Source: Phoronis australis (taxonomy: Eukaryota; Phoronida; Phoronidae). From it: a DNA stretch of 64,000 nt. The position numbers and the translations under genes were made by a program. The stretch covers positions 184,001 through 248,000 of the forward strand of contig NMRA01000063.1 of NCBI GenBank assembly GCA_002633005.1, read 5' to 3'. Under the pieces are notes generated by a model, which did no database searches, had not been told where the DNA came from, and saw only the letters and a program-made list of their open reading frames with translations. Of this stretch, positions 48,169-60,206 are shown piece by piece (the stretch's first letter is position 1; every line of letters begins with the position of its first letter).

Positions 48169-48840
48169 CCCTGAAAAATCTGAAACCTGTGTCAAGAGTA
48201 TCGCTTTCATTTGTCGGTTGTCAATGATGTTTTGTGTGGTCCAGCTCTAAACTCGCCAGACTGGCATTTTAAGGATAATTGTCAATGATGTTTGTGTGGT
48301 TGAGATCTAAACTAGCCAGACTGGCATTTTAAGGAAAATTGGTAAAAACATGATTGCCACTGTATCATATATTCATTTGTGAAAAGTTAAGTACATGCAT
48401 TGTTAATATATTTGTCAATCTCATGATGGCATGACTCTTCAAATATGATACATTTACGTATCTGTACTTTTCTTAATAATAGTTAGTTTATTGTGAAGCG
48501 TACTACACAGTTATTTGGCAACACCTTTTGTTTAACTCCACTGTCAGTGTTTAATTCCAGTGTCAGTGTTTAACTCCACCATAAGTGTTTAACTCCACTG
48601 TCAGTGTTTAATTCCAGTGTCAGTGTTTAACTCCACCATAAGTGTTTAACTCCACTGTCAGTGTTTAATTCCAGTGTCAGTGTTTAACTCCACCATAAGT
48701 GTTTAACTCCACTGTCAGTGCTGGTTTTATCATGGAATTGGCAAATGAGTAGTTAAGTCTTAAAATATGCCACTGAATAACAGCAGTTGATAATGCAGTT
48801 TTGGTTTTTGAACAAATAAACATTTTCTCTTAATGTTACG
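48169..48840 (+). other. hnRNP 3' UTR with poly(A) signal
   Basis: Non-coding stretch after the stop codon. A canonical AATAAA lies at 48815-48820, so cleavage is expected around 48835-48850. The UTR contains a 19-bp minisatellite at 48531-48722 and a short duplicated motif (GCCAGACTGGCATTTTAAGG at about 48255 and 48314). The exact end is inferred, not seen. Confidence 0.65.
48531..48722. repeat. 19-bp minisatellite with 57-bp higher-order unit, in 3' UTR
   Basis: Ten 19-bp units of type cagtgtttaactccactgt. They come in a fixed order of three variants (ending ccactgt, ccagtgt, ccaccat), so the array really repeats every 57 bp. Confidence 0.9.
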
Positions 48841-50139
48841 ATATGAATTTATGTGTTGTCTTTTCTGGAAGATTATATTGTTTTAACATGATATCAAATT
48901 TCGTAGACTATTGTGTTGTGAGGGCATGTATTTGCACATACAAGTACAACAGGTCTTCTGTACCTTTGCTACTCTGTGGTGTAAAAATATCAGGAATCAT
49001 TCTATGTGAAAGCTCTTTTGTTATGTATGATTTGTCATTGTCTTGTGCAGTTTCAAAGTGTTGGTGTCATTGTGCACTCTGTTATCAGAGATAACCAGTG
49101 TTAATGCACACTTCTGTTGTTTAGAAGTGCTTAAGATGGTCAATTGTAGCCATAACCGGTGACAATCATCGCACATTGGGAAATTTTATGTCTACCAGGT
49201 GGTGGTGCTAATGAATGAAGGCTGCTCTTTTTAACATCTGAATAGATTGAGATCAGAAAGCCGTTCATCATCATCATCATCATGGGGGGTCTGTAGTCCA
49301 GCAGTCCCTTGTGACTGTGAAGTGAATGTGAAAGCATGTACTTGTACAGGTAGGACCACTGCTGCACCAACACCACCATCTACAAATAATGGAGTTTTAC
49401 ATTTGCACTGTTATATAATGGAAGCAACCTATTTCTGTTAAAAACACAATGTTGCTGCAAGTTGTCTCCAACGATTTCATTCTGGAGGCTATTTCTTGGC
49501 TATTATCTCCCCTGTTGGCTATATTTGTAGCGGAAGATGTCAACTTAGCCACTTAATGCCCCAGTCCGTTCCTGGGGTGTTTTTGGGGCCAATAGTGTAT
49601 TTTTACTTGGAGCTGACTGCTTGGAATAGATGCTAAAGCTGCGTGATTGTCAGTTGTGGTGATATCTGAATGTTCTACCTGTGCTGGCTGTCTCATTATT
49701 GCTAACCTGTATATCACCACATAATATTCAACTAATCTCAAATCGTTGGTCATCATTCAACAGCAACTTTTGCAAACATTCAGAACCAGGATACCTTTCT
49801 GGCATGAACTTTGAAGGTGTGTAATCAATTGGAACAGAGGGAAATGTGCAAAAATGACCTTTGGAACAGCCTGATATCACCATTAGTTTTATTTTGTAAA
49901 TTTAGAGATGTCTTTATTGCTACATTCATTCAGAGATTATTTGATATTTAGTTTTTTTTCTTCCATGTTTTCTTTATTTTGTAATGTAATGCTAAGTACA
50001 GAAAAAATGTTTTGATATTGGTTTTGGTCAGATTTTATTGTTTTTTTAATGATGAGGTATTTTAGTTGTCTATATTTTCAAACAGATGCCCCTTAATATG
50101 ACTTGCTGATTCCATGGGTGTCCGCTAGAAGGTATAAAG
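48841..50139. other. Downstream of hnRNP; no recognised gene
   Basis: AT-rich with a short (ATC)n run at about 49266. Open frames are short and featureless. Confidence 0.45.
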
Positions 50140-50509
50140 CATGCAGGTATCATTCAGTAGCACTTGTTTTTTGTCACTGGTTGATGTATCCTCAGCTGTC
50201 ATTGATTAGCTTTACAACAGAGAAAGAAAATGGAGGACTGTGGACGATTTTTAGCCTCGTCATGCAAGTGGCGTGATAGCAAATACTTTTTGTTTAATAG
50301 CCGCATATACACTTCGTCCATCAGTCATGCCAGTTTGTTTTTTCCTAACGCGCCAGCTGTTGAGAATTCGACCAGCCAACCAGAAACGGCGGTGTGAAAA
50401 AAATCTTCCCTACCCTCTGACACAGCGCCACCTTTACTGAAAAGTGGTACCTTTCGTAGCTTTAAAATAGTGTAAAAATTCCCGAGGAAAATTAAATGAT
50501 ACCTGCATG
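50140..50509. mobile_element. MITE-like segment with 15-bp inverted ends
   Basis: CATGCAGGTATCATT (50140-50154) and AATGATACCTGCATG (50495-50509) are perfect reverse complements 370 bp apart. No clear target duplication. Confidence 0.5.
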
Positions 50510-50579
50510 TTCTCTACTCCCAAGTGGACATGCAGGGAACCAGTGAGGTTAAAATGGGTGAATCGTAGACGTCGGGGTG

Positions 50580-51550
50580 AATCCTTTTTATGCTCAGCGC
50601 CACCTGATGGCAGTTCATTAAGTGACTAGTTGTCTCTCCAAAATTGCCACTAACCTGCAAGTGCTAGAAAAAATCTGACTATAGATTCAGAATGCTTGTA
50701 CTCCATAGATTTTTAAAATGTGGTCACTGTATGTCCCTTACCAGCTACTTTTTGGCAATTTTGATCTGTTTGACAGCCACCTGAGAGCGCACCTGGTTTC
50801 TTACCCTCTGACACAGCGCCACCTATATTGGAAAGTGGTACCTTTTGTAACACTGAAAGAGTGCACCGGTTTCTGAGACAGTTAGGTTGAAAGCATACGA
50901 CAGCCACCATTTTGCATTAAGAGTAGGTCACGGCTGAAAAAACTTGACTTTTCTCGTTCAAAAGCGCAAGCAAATCATTTTCCTTGAAATTATTTTCAAC
51001 GCATTCCACAAAACAGCCGACACACGCCCTTTACATAAATTCTACAAAATGCCCCGTGGCTAATTGTTCGGTGCTGCCTAAATACGTCACAGCGGTATAT
51101 GTAGCGCCAATTTCTGATACGGTATCTTTGCTCTGGCTGCATATATCTCCCAAACCCTCTGCAGGATCTTTATTGATTTTGGCAAGTGTTATATTAAGTT
51201 GACACCGGACCGGTTTGTATGTATCCGAATACCGCTGTGCCCCCCCCCCCTACTGACAATTTTATTTTTTTGTTGTCCTCTGTAGCTTTGAAACTCCGTG
51301 GCAGATTTTTATGAAATTAATGAATAGATTTCTATAAAGAGTCGACAAGTTCACGTTTTCGGATAGATTCGACGTATAGCGGATGTTTTTATTGTCGTGA
51401 AATTTTGCAAATAGCAGCTTTCCTTTTTGTGATGGATTTGACGTATTCTGCACCAACTAATGGCCAGTATTTTTAATCTGTTTTTGTTTATTTGCTGTTT
51501 GCCTCTGTATCTGCCAAACCGTGCAGAGGATCATAAAGAGAATTGGCAGA
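50580..51550. repeat. Diverged units of the CTAGTGG repeat
   Basis: Related to 23040-23600: cagcgccacctgatggcag (50592), ...ctcccaaaccctctgcagga (51148), a C-run with tactgacaa (51241) and ctaatggccag (51458). Another remnant (catctaatggcc) sits near 51918. Confidence 0.6.
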
Positions 51551-51711
51551 TATGTTGCTACTGACAACAGCATGTCTGACGTGGGTTTTCAAACAGATCC
51601 AACTACTGTGGTGATGCTTAGTAACATTTTTTCGCATTTACGGCTCTTTCTGCTAAACACATTGCAAGATGTTTTTACTTTTAAATTTCGCAATGACAAC
51701 AGATGGACGGA

Positions 51712-51817
51712 TTCGACTACTGCTGTGGTTCGACTACTGCTGTGGTTCGACTACTGCTGTGGTTCGACTACTGCTGTGGTTCGACTACTGCTGTGGTTCG
51801 ACTACTGCTGTGGTTCG
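51712..51817. repeat. 17-bp tandem repeat
   Basis: Six exact units of ttcgactactgctgtgg plus ttcg. The period keeps all three frames open, producing spurious Tyr/Cys-rich peptides. Confidence 0.95.
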
Positions 51818-52086
51818 TAATGGCAGTTTTTTTTTTGGGTTTGCCTTTATATCTGGCAAATAATTTTGAGAGACGACGACACCTTCCCATTTTTGGATGG
51901 GATCAATGTATTCTGAGTCATCTAATGGCCATTTTTATAATACAAGTAAACATCGATAGAACCACATATCGTCAGTGGCGGATCTACGTTTTCAGTAAGG
52001 AGGGGGTTTGGGATTCCCGCAAAGGTCGAATCTTAGGCGCCGAGCGGGGGGAGGTCGGGAGGGTTTCCCCCTCCTGTGTAAGACAT

Positions 52087-52111
52087 TTTTTTTTTTTTTT
52101 TTTTTTTTTTG
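52087..52111. repeat. Poly-T tract
   Basis: About 25 consecutive T; could be the tail of an inserted retroposon or slippage within the fold-back element arm. Confidence 0.8.
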
Positions 52112-52924
52112 TAGCCAAATAGTGAAATTTCCATGCATTCTGGTAAGTTTCTGGCACTTAACATGTCTCTGGAGTTTTTCTTAAGTTAATTTAAAACCCT
52201 TCTCGATTTCGTCACATGAACTTGGCTCAGTTGGCTCATAAGTTTCGTGAAACCACATTTTGCACATCTGGGTATGAGTCACCCCACCAGCAAAAATTTT
52301 TGCTGGAACCTCTGCTTACACACACCTTTTTTAGCATACGAAAAGTCATATACGAAAAAGTGTCACGGTGTGTATACAGGGGTTGAGACAACTTCCAAAT
52401 ATTCAAGAGCATAAGGAGGACCGACGGGGCGTAAAAACTTGAATATCAGATGATAGCGTAAAAGCAGCCTCAAGTTGTTTTAGAACGAAGACCTGTACTG
52501 TTAGTCCGGAAATAAACGTGTTCTGTCTCGTTACGAAAAAAAAACTGGCGAACGATGGTGCTCTCATCTCATAGTCTATTATTAAAAGCGACAATAAATA
52601 AATAAGTATCACTTTATTAAGCTGAATCACGTTGACAATTGAAAAACGTCAAATGTATTAGGAAACAAATCATCTGAAAACAGGTTCACGAAACCAAAAC
52701 ATCCTATGCACAGTGGTGAAAAGATATCCTCGACCAGTTTGCAGAAGGACCAGATTTACACTGAGAGTATACAAAAAGGCTGACCTGGTCCGTCACGAGA
52801 CCAAAAGTACACCTGTGCTTATTAACCCTACAAAAATAGTCGATCTGTCGCCGGACCAAACAGTACTGGCTGAGATGAATAATTTTACAAAGCACACTTT
52901 GATAAAAAATGGGCTTTCTAAGGA

Positions 52925-53390
52925 GCCCTACTGCCGACCTCAACACCTACCGTATTTCTACCTGCAATAAGTACCACTGAGGTTTTCTATACTGGGAATT
53001 TCCGCAGAAAGGCCCACCCGACGAAACGCCCATGCCCATAGGCATATATTTGATGTTAGTACTTCGGGTTTCAAGCGTTCACACATTGGGACGTTTATTT
53101 CGAAAATTGCAAGAGATGCAAATGGGTCCTGGGATACATCGTCAAGGTTCGAAGATAGCCCATGATAAACGGAACAAATTTAATTGCGCATGCTGTAAGT
53201 CTTTTGAATGGACTTGGTAACCTCAGGGGCTTTGTGGCAACTGAGCTGCGAAACGAGATGCTGCATTGTAGAGGTGGACAAGCTCATTGACACAACAGCT
53301 GACGAAGTGCAAGCGTTGGGAACAAACGTCGAAGATGTCTGGGTAGAATGGTTCTAAGACAAGCAAATCATTGGATCCGATATACAGATT
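52925..53390. repeat. Loop segment that matches 54840-55285 in inverted orientation
   Basis: TACTGGGAATTTCCGCAGAA, GATGTTAGTACTTC, AAATTTAATTGCGCATG complement and GACGAAGTGCAAGCGTTGGG recur as reverse complement outside the fold-back element. So a flank copy and a loop copy exist. Confidence 0.8.
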
Positions 53391-53400
53391 CCTCGGCAGT
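53223..53400 (-). pseudogene. Conserved unknown coding segment, copy 1
   Basis: Minus strand reads VLEPFYPDIFDVCSQRLHFV then SCCVNELVHLYNAASRF. It is nearly the same protein as at 54842-55027, with most base differences silent or conservative. A frameshift after AAQLPQS breaks the end; downstream the KSIQKTYSMRN-stop continuation is still readable at about 53180. Family unknown. Confidence 0.5.
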
Positions 53401-54839
53401 CTAGGCAGCAGGAAGATAGGACCAACGTTCCTGGAGAAACACCCAGGTAATAAGTTATAATTATTCACAGTTTGTAATAATGTCGGTTTTTTATGCTTGT
53501 GTACAATGAAAACGAAATAGAAATTATTTTTAGACATGCCAAATTTACCCAGCACACCAGAGGGTCTATGAGCGCACAGAAACTGATTCTGGTTTGTATT
53601 TCCACATGAGTCTATCTGCTTCATATCCAAAATCTTATTTCACGTAGTGCGTAGTTAAATCTGTACCCAATACTTGTTTCTTCCAGTGAGCACTACAGAA
53701 CGGTGCGAAAACCCTTCCTTGACAACCTCTCGCAGCAGTTGACCACCAGATGTGTAAACCACTGGGGATTAAAACGTGTCTAGAGACAAGTTTCAATTCA
53801 AATTTTTTTGCAAAGTACGCTTTAGGTCTCACGACGGACCAGGCCAGCTTGATTTGTGTAGATATCGAGTTTCAGTGTACTTCTGGTCCCTCGGCGAACT
53901 AGTCTTGTGATGTTTTTTACCAAAGTGTGCTTTTTAAAACTATTTATCTGAGCCAGTACTGTTTGGTCCCGCGACAGATCGACTATTTTTATAGGGATAA
54001 TAAGCACAGGTGTACTTTTGGTCTCTTGACGGACCAGGCCAGAGTTTTCGTGTACTCTCAGTGTACATCTGGTCCCTCTACGAACTGCTCCTGTATATCT
54101 TTTCACCACGGTGTAGGCCTACAGAGTGTTTTGGTTTCGTGAAACTGTTTTCAGATGATTTGTTTCCTGATACATTTGACGTTTTTCAATTGTTGTCAAC
54201 GTGATTCAGCTTAATAAAGTGATACTTAATTGTTTTTGTCGCTTTTAATAATAAACTATGAGCTGAGAGCACCATCGTTCGCCAGTTTTTCTCGTAACGA
54301 GACAGAACACGTTTATTTCCGGACTAACAGTACAGGTCTTCGTTCTTAAACAGCTTGAGGCTGTTGCGATCATCTGATATTCAAGTTTTTACGCCCCGTC
54401 GGTGCTCCATATGCTCTTGAATATTTGCTAGTTGTCTAAACCCCTGTATACACATCACACTTTTTCGTATGCTAAAAAGGTGCGTGTAAGCAGATGTTCC
54501 AACAAAAAATTTTGCTGGTGGTGTGACTCATACCAAGATGTGCACAAATATGGTTTCACGAAACTTATGAGCCAAGTTCATGTGACGAAATCGAGAAGGG
54601 CTTTTAATTATCTTAAGAAAAATTCCAGGTACATGTTAAGTGCCAGAAACGTACCAGGATGCATGGAAATTTCACTGTTTGGCTACAAAAATAAAAAAGT
54701 TATCTTACACGGGAATGGGGGTTTACTCCCCTCCCGACCTCCCCTCCCCGCTCGGCGCCACGCGCCTCGGATTCGACCTTTGCGGGAATCGTAAACCCCC
54801 CCTTACTGAAAACGTAGATCCGCCACTGCGGATCCAATG

Positions 54840-55285
54840 GTTTGCTCGTCTTGGATCCATTCTACCCAGATATCTTCGACGTTTGTTCCCAACGCTTGCA
54901 CTTCGTCAACTGCTGTATCAATGAGCTTGTAAGCCACTACAATGCCAGCATCTCGTTTCGAGGCTCAGTTGGCACTAAGACCCTTGAGGTTGCCAAGTCC
55001 ATTCAAAAGACTTACATGCGCAACTAAATTTGATCCGTTCATCATGGACTACTTCAAACCTTGATGATGTATCCCAGGACCTATTTGCATCTCTTGCAAT
55101 TTTCGAAATAAACGTCCCAATGTCAGAGCGCTTCAAACCTGAAGTACTAACATCAAATAAATGCCCATGGGCATGAGCATTTCATCGGGTGGGCCTTTCT
55201 GCGGAAATTCCCAGTATAGAAGACGGCAGTGTGCTTACTGCAGGTAGAAAGACAGTAGCTGTTGAGGTCGGAACTACAGCTCCTT
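54840..55285. repeat. Flank partner of the loop segment 52925-53390
   Basis: Directly abuts the right end of the fold-back element and carries conserved coding copy 2 plus about 250 bp of 3' sequence. Confidence 0.8.
54842..55027 (+). pseudogene. Conserved unknown coding segment, copy 2
   Basis: 61 codons to a stop: MLVLDPFYPDIFDVCSQRLH, then FVNCCINEL and ending IQKTYMRN. Its partner at 53223-53400 (minus) shares this frame and C-terminus. The ATG is probably internal. I do not recognise the family; likely the C-terminus of a mobile-element or multicopy gene product. Confidence 0.5.
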
Positions 55286-56819
55286 AGGAGGCCCATTGAA
55301 CATTGCACGAGTCCCGCAAGACTTTGTTGTGAAAAAACAGCCTCACTGTAATTTCTGGTACTGTACACTGTTCGCGAATGTCAATGTGAGTGCCCCCTTG
55401 GTCATTCCGTGTATAGCCATAACTTGTTAGAGTGTATCTTCAAACGGACTCGTGACCAGACCACGGCGCCCGCCACAGTAGTATTTCTTCGGAAAAAGAA
55501 TTTTTCGCAAAAATATTACGTGTACATGTACACTGCATGATATTGCGCAAGACTTTACTATACATCAGTCAAATTTGAGTTGCAAACGTGTGGCGTGTAA
55601 TAGAATGACACGGCATGACAGACTGAGGTAAAAACGTTGCCGTCAATTCGCCTGAATATCAGGGTTGCGGCACCACAGTATTTCCCCTAGTAATCACATC
55701 AAAACATATCTTAGAGTAAATAAGCTAGATACCTAAAGAAATCATCTATTGAACTGCTCTTTCAGCGGTGGATCCATCTAAAATGCTTGGCTACTTCAGA
55801 AGTGTCGACGGAAGCGCGCGCACAACTGATCTCCGCGCGTGTTATCGATGAGCCACGAAGACTCAGCAATTCCCAATGCAAAAAATTATATTTTTAGAGT
55901 GAACCTCCCCCTCAATTTAGTTTACTTGGGGTTTATACACGCTGGTGGTGCCGTTTTTGTTTTGTTGGAGACGTTTTTTTTTGTGTCCTTACCCAAGGGG
56001 GGTTTAAATCCCCTGAACCCCACCGTAGATCCGTCACCAAAATCCTATTGTAGAACGATACATCACCTCAAACGTGCGAGTCATATTTCTTCAGGCAGCC
56101 TCACGGCCAATAAAATGTAATCGACCCAATAGATCTGTCGATCGTCATACCTGCAAAATAACTCATAATTTCGCTCAAGGGATCTCACTTCTTTTGAAGA
56201 TCGTTATGAGGAAAGCATTTTTTATGAAACGTGGAGTTTTCGTGTGACACTAGCTGTCAAATGTGGGTTTTTAAGCTTGTTTGCAGGCCAAAGTTTTGAC
56301 GATTGATTTTAAGCTTCTTGGGGTACTGACAGTCGGAAAACTAGTCTTCACAAAATATACAAGTTAATTAAAGCGGCTAAATCCGTGATAGGCTACCTGA
56401 CTGAATTGCAACAGAATTCACATTAGCCGACACCTAAATTCTGAAAATCTCGTTCTTCTAAACTCTCGATACTGGTCCCATTTTCCAATTGAGTTCCCAC
56501 GGTCCTGAGGGACAAATTGAGACATAGTTTTATAACTGTAAGATGATTTTTTCTGACGGACAGAATGTGTGTTTACTTTAAAGGGACATTGTCGTCTAAA
56601 CTGTCGGTGATCATTGGTATCATTGTTAGGTGCAATAGACTTCTCCCGACACGACCAACCTGCCGTTTTTAGGCTTTGTGCGAACATTTTCCTACCAAAA
56701 TCGTGTTGGGCCACTTGCGACATCCCGACTAAATTTGCCAACTTGCAACGCAGACCTGCCTGGGCCCGGAATCTAATCTTTGTACTCGAAACGAACTAGA
56801 AATTATTTTAGCAATTTCT
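55286..56819. other. Stretch with no recognised gene
   Basis: Open frames up to 107 codons without motifs; no strong repeat seen. Confidence 0.45.
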
Positions 56820-57590
56820 CCATGCGCGCACCCAGGGAGGGGGGTATAAAGGAGCCTCCCCCCATTTGGCAAAGTGGGCAAAAAGGTCCGCCTCAGAGAA
56901 ACAAAAAGTCCGAGAAAAGGAGACAAAAGTGCAAAGGAATTCGGCGCGACTGCACAATTCGTAGGTCTGAACCTAGTAACCCGTTTTTTGATTTTTTTTA
57001 GTCCTCTATTACTTTTTTCAGGAAAAGGTCCACATAACGCAAAATTCGAGCCCCCCTATGTTTTAGGCTGGCCGGGTGCGCGCATGTTCTCTGCTACTTG
57101 TGTGCGAACTCAACTCAGTAGAGATAAGTTGTTATTAGCCTGCTCGAATAGCCTACGTTATAGTTTACGAAAATATAGGCCTACGAGTTTCTAGACCAAG
57201 TTTGCACTGGATGACCTTTATATTCGTGCTACAAACTCGAGTAAAAATAAGAAATTTCGAGTTCAAATTCGAACTTTTAGCCTTGATTGTTGGGTTTATC
57301 AACTGCAAACTACAGGGGCGGATCCAGGATTTTGAGTTGGGGGGGAGAGGGGNAGGACACAGGAATAACCAGAATTGCCGCAGAAGCGCGCGCCCAGCCT
57401 AAAATATGGGGATGCATGGTCTCCGAGTCGAATTTTGGGTTAGTTGCGGACTTGTTTATTCACCCCCGAGTCCCCCTGGTTGCGCGCATGTGCTAGTCAT
57501 AAATTCGCATCCGCCTCCCGAAGTGGATCTGATAGAATTAGGCCTATATGGGGGGCATGGCTCCCTTAACCCCCCCCCCATTGTGTACTC
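56820..57590. mobile_element. C-run / GCGCGCATG-ended repeat fragments
   Basis: The motif cccccct...ggctggg(t/c)gcgcgcatg occurs near 57049 (+), 57472 (+), 57385-57412 (-), 56820 (-) and again at 60424. At 57314 caggggcggatccaggattt opens another element end. Several short element copies or fragments are overlaid here. Contains an N at 57353. Confidence 0.5.
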
Positions 57591-58079
57591 AAGCATACAA
57601 TAATAAACACTTATCTTAAGTTCGCACAAAAGTAGAGTATAATATATAATTGGGAGTTCCATTTCGAGTAAAAAGATTAGAAGCCGGGCCCTGAATGAAA
57701 TGTGCCGACTTTCTAAAATGACTCAGCGGTACGTGACACGTGCCACGCACGGATGGCATAGCCTGAAAAATCGTGCTGCATGAGAGACAGCATAAGGGCC
57801 TACTGTGGCAAACTCGACGGTTAGTCTGCCGTTGAAGATGATCAACTTCCAACGTTAGAAGCGCAAAGTTAACTGACTTTTGCACAGGCATTTGACCTCG
57901 AACTTCAACGGCACGTTGTGGGTTCGAAGTTCACATAGATATCAGATTTCAGGCAAACAAATGCCATCTGGACTTTGGACGCTGCATTCAACTACACGTT
58001 TTATGACACGTTGTTAACTTGCACACAACGTTGATTTCGGGCTCTGATTGTGATGCCGTGATTTCTCAACTCATCTCAT
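57591..58079 (+). other. Likely promoter / 5' UTR region of the lipid transfer gene
   Basis: Lies immediately upstream of the signal-peptide ATG. No TATA box or named site could be supported. Confidence 0.3.
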
Positions 58080-58140
58080 ATGAGAAAACCAAGTTTCAGC
58101 ATGATCCACTTTGCACTAATTTTTGGAACTGTTGTGTCTG
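58080..58140 (+). CDS. First coding exon (signal peptide) of a large lipid transfer protein
   Basis: ATG at 58080 opens MRKPSFSMIHFALIFGTVVS: a short basic start, a hydrophobic core, then a small residue at the splice, i.e. a secretory signal peptide. The donor TCTG|gtaagt is strong and in phase 1. It joins the acceptor at 63917, restoring an Ala codon at the likely cleavage site. The exon pair is proposed because phase, signal peptide and the mature N-terminus fit together. The 5.8-kb intron between is full of repeats. No TATA box was recognised upstream. Confidence 0.7.
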
Positions 58141-60097
58141 GTAAGTTTCGCTGCTTGTTGTACATAGGGAGTTCTTGAACTGATAGATCTTTTGTTGGTT
58201 GGTACACCGGGTTACTTTGTATGACCTATTTAACTACGCTCACACACTATTCTTTTGTGCGATCAGCTGATCGCGTGCCAACATCGATTATATGGGGCTT
58301 GGTTTGCGACTTGGGTTTCTGAGGACGGCCAGATTGCGGAGGCCTACGTTGTTTGGCAACGAGATTACCGTAATTTGTATAATATTTAGTCTAAATCTTT
58401 CATATTCAACTACAAGGGCTTTGATTTTCACTGTGCTATAGCGTACCCCGTTTTTTATTTGAACATAACCAGAGGAAAGAGAACTTTACGTTAGCTAAAT
58501 TCTCATTGACACGCCAGGGCATTTGTATTGAACTATCCAACGCAGTCGCCTCTGTATTTTGGTTCAAGATAACGTCGTATCGGATTGTATTGCCTTCGCG
58601 CACGCTTACTCACTGGGGTCGCGTCAACTAGAAACGCCAGTTAAACTGCCGGATATTTATATCACAAAATAATTATTAAAGATGTCATTTTTGATTCAGG
58701 TCAAAGTCCCTTCAGTCGTCCTGCACGAACACTGATGCACTGCCACTTGTTGCCTGCATTAAGCTGATGTGCCGGTACTAACATTTTTCTCTAGTGGGTA
58801 TCTGGCTGAGCACAGAGTTCTAATGTTGTGATCTCCTTTTCATCCCAAGCGCTACCTCATAATTTCCAACCAGCTACGGTTGTGAATGCTTTTTACTGGT
58901 TGGGAATGCAGTGCCACAGACTCTGTGCACTTTAAAAACTAAATCCGTCATTGAGAATTGAACTTTGTCATTGCTTGAACTACAAAAATTGGTTAAAACT
59001 ACTACAAAAGAAACGAGAACTAAGGATAATGTGCACCGTTGCATATGTGCTATTCCTTTGTTGCATTATGGCGTTTTTCCATTGCTCCCAACTTGTTCGA
59101 TTCTATAGCCCAACAAGAAGTTGGGAAGAACACCCCTGTAGCCAATATCTTACACAACTGATTAACTCCATTCTGGCATTTATGGTTGAAGGCCCAGCTC
59201 TCTTCATGTTTGACAGTTGCTCTAATCTACAGTAAAATCGTATGTAGCCTGACGGGGCTAATGCTGCTAAAAATAAAAGTTAAGTTATAACATTTGAATT
59301 GAACCTAAACCAATAGCATTTCTGAAATCCTCGTCAAATGGTGACCATGCATGTGGAACCTCTGGACAATGTTGGTTGCGGTAACTACATAACTGTTCTA
59401 GCTTTTCCTCAGTCATAAAAAATGAAATCACAGCTCGATCTTGCTCACCGACCAACCTCATCCACTGTTTGCACTCTCTCGTTGACTACAAAGCTAGCGA
59501 TCTTAGTTGTCTTCACAGGGGTTCCATTACAACTACAAGCTAACTATCGAAAATTGGCGCATGTTCGCGAATATCAGTTTTCCAGTTAGTGTACTACTCC
59601 TGGAGTAAAGTAGTTCGGCATGCACTGGGCCATAAGCGATGTTTTAAAAATTATTGATATCTAATTTAGTCACTGTGTGTTGTTCATAGATGTTTCAATG
59701 TAGCTTAGTTGTTTAAAAGAATAATCCACGTGATATTGTTAACTCTGATCTATGTTTGTAAATCACCTAGTATCTCAATACGCACAATCGTTTATCTTCA
59801 ATCGAACCCAATGTTTGTAGTTTTTAGCTTAATAGTTTATCAATTTTTAAAAATCCAAAACCAAACTTGGTTGTTTTTCCATCTGAATACAGCTGTGGTA
59901 TTTGTTTTTAACGAAAACTTGGTTAATGCAATCGCCAGTATGCACAGGCAGAGGTGTTTACTACAGTTTATGGTCAGGTAATTACACTTAATTGGGTCTT
60001 GCTCGCACCGGACAATGCAGTCATTGTAACTGAGTCTGACTCAGGCGCTGCGCTCTCTTTGATCCCGGTAAAAGCCGCTCCGAAGGACGAGCAGTGA

Positions 60098-60131
60098 AAA
60101 GTCACGCATATCTTTAAAAATGCGTGACTTT
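60098..60131. other. 12-bp perfect hairpin
   Basis: AAAGTCACGCAT and ATGCGTGACTTT separated by 10 nt, in the lipid transfer gene intron. Confidence 0.8.
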
Positions 60132-60206
60132 CATGTAAGCGTATTATTCACAGCATGACTCTGTTTAGTTTTTGAATTGCCAAAATCGCCCAACAACTGA
60201 AGTACG

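Larger units (their letters stand above)
51973..54828. mobile_element. 2.86-kb fold-back element with ~0.9-kb inverted arms
   Basis: Ends CAGTGGCGGATCTACG (51973) and CGTAGATCCGCCACTG (54828). The arms 51973-52900 and 53860-54828 match in inverted orientation, including GTCACATGAACTTGGCTC, the poly-purine region next to the ends and the AAGTGATACTTA area. CAGTGGCGGATC ends are common for hAT-type elements. No transposase was recognised. Confidence 0.8.

Noticed and set aside
51521-52122. Open frames with Tyr/Cys or Val/Arg/Leu repeats
   Set aside because: They read through the 17-bp tandem array in three frames; repeat artefact.
52713-54109. Similar peptides (MVKRY...LVR.ETKSTPVLI...) on opposite strands
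   Set aside because: They come from the two inverted arms of the fold-back element; similarity is due to arm identity, and neither shows a known domain.
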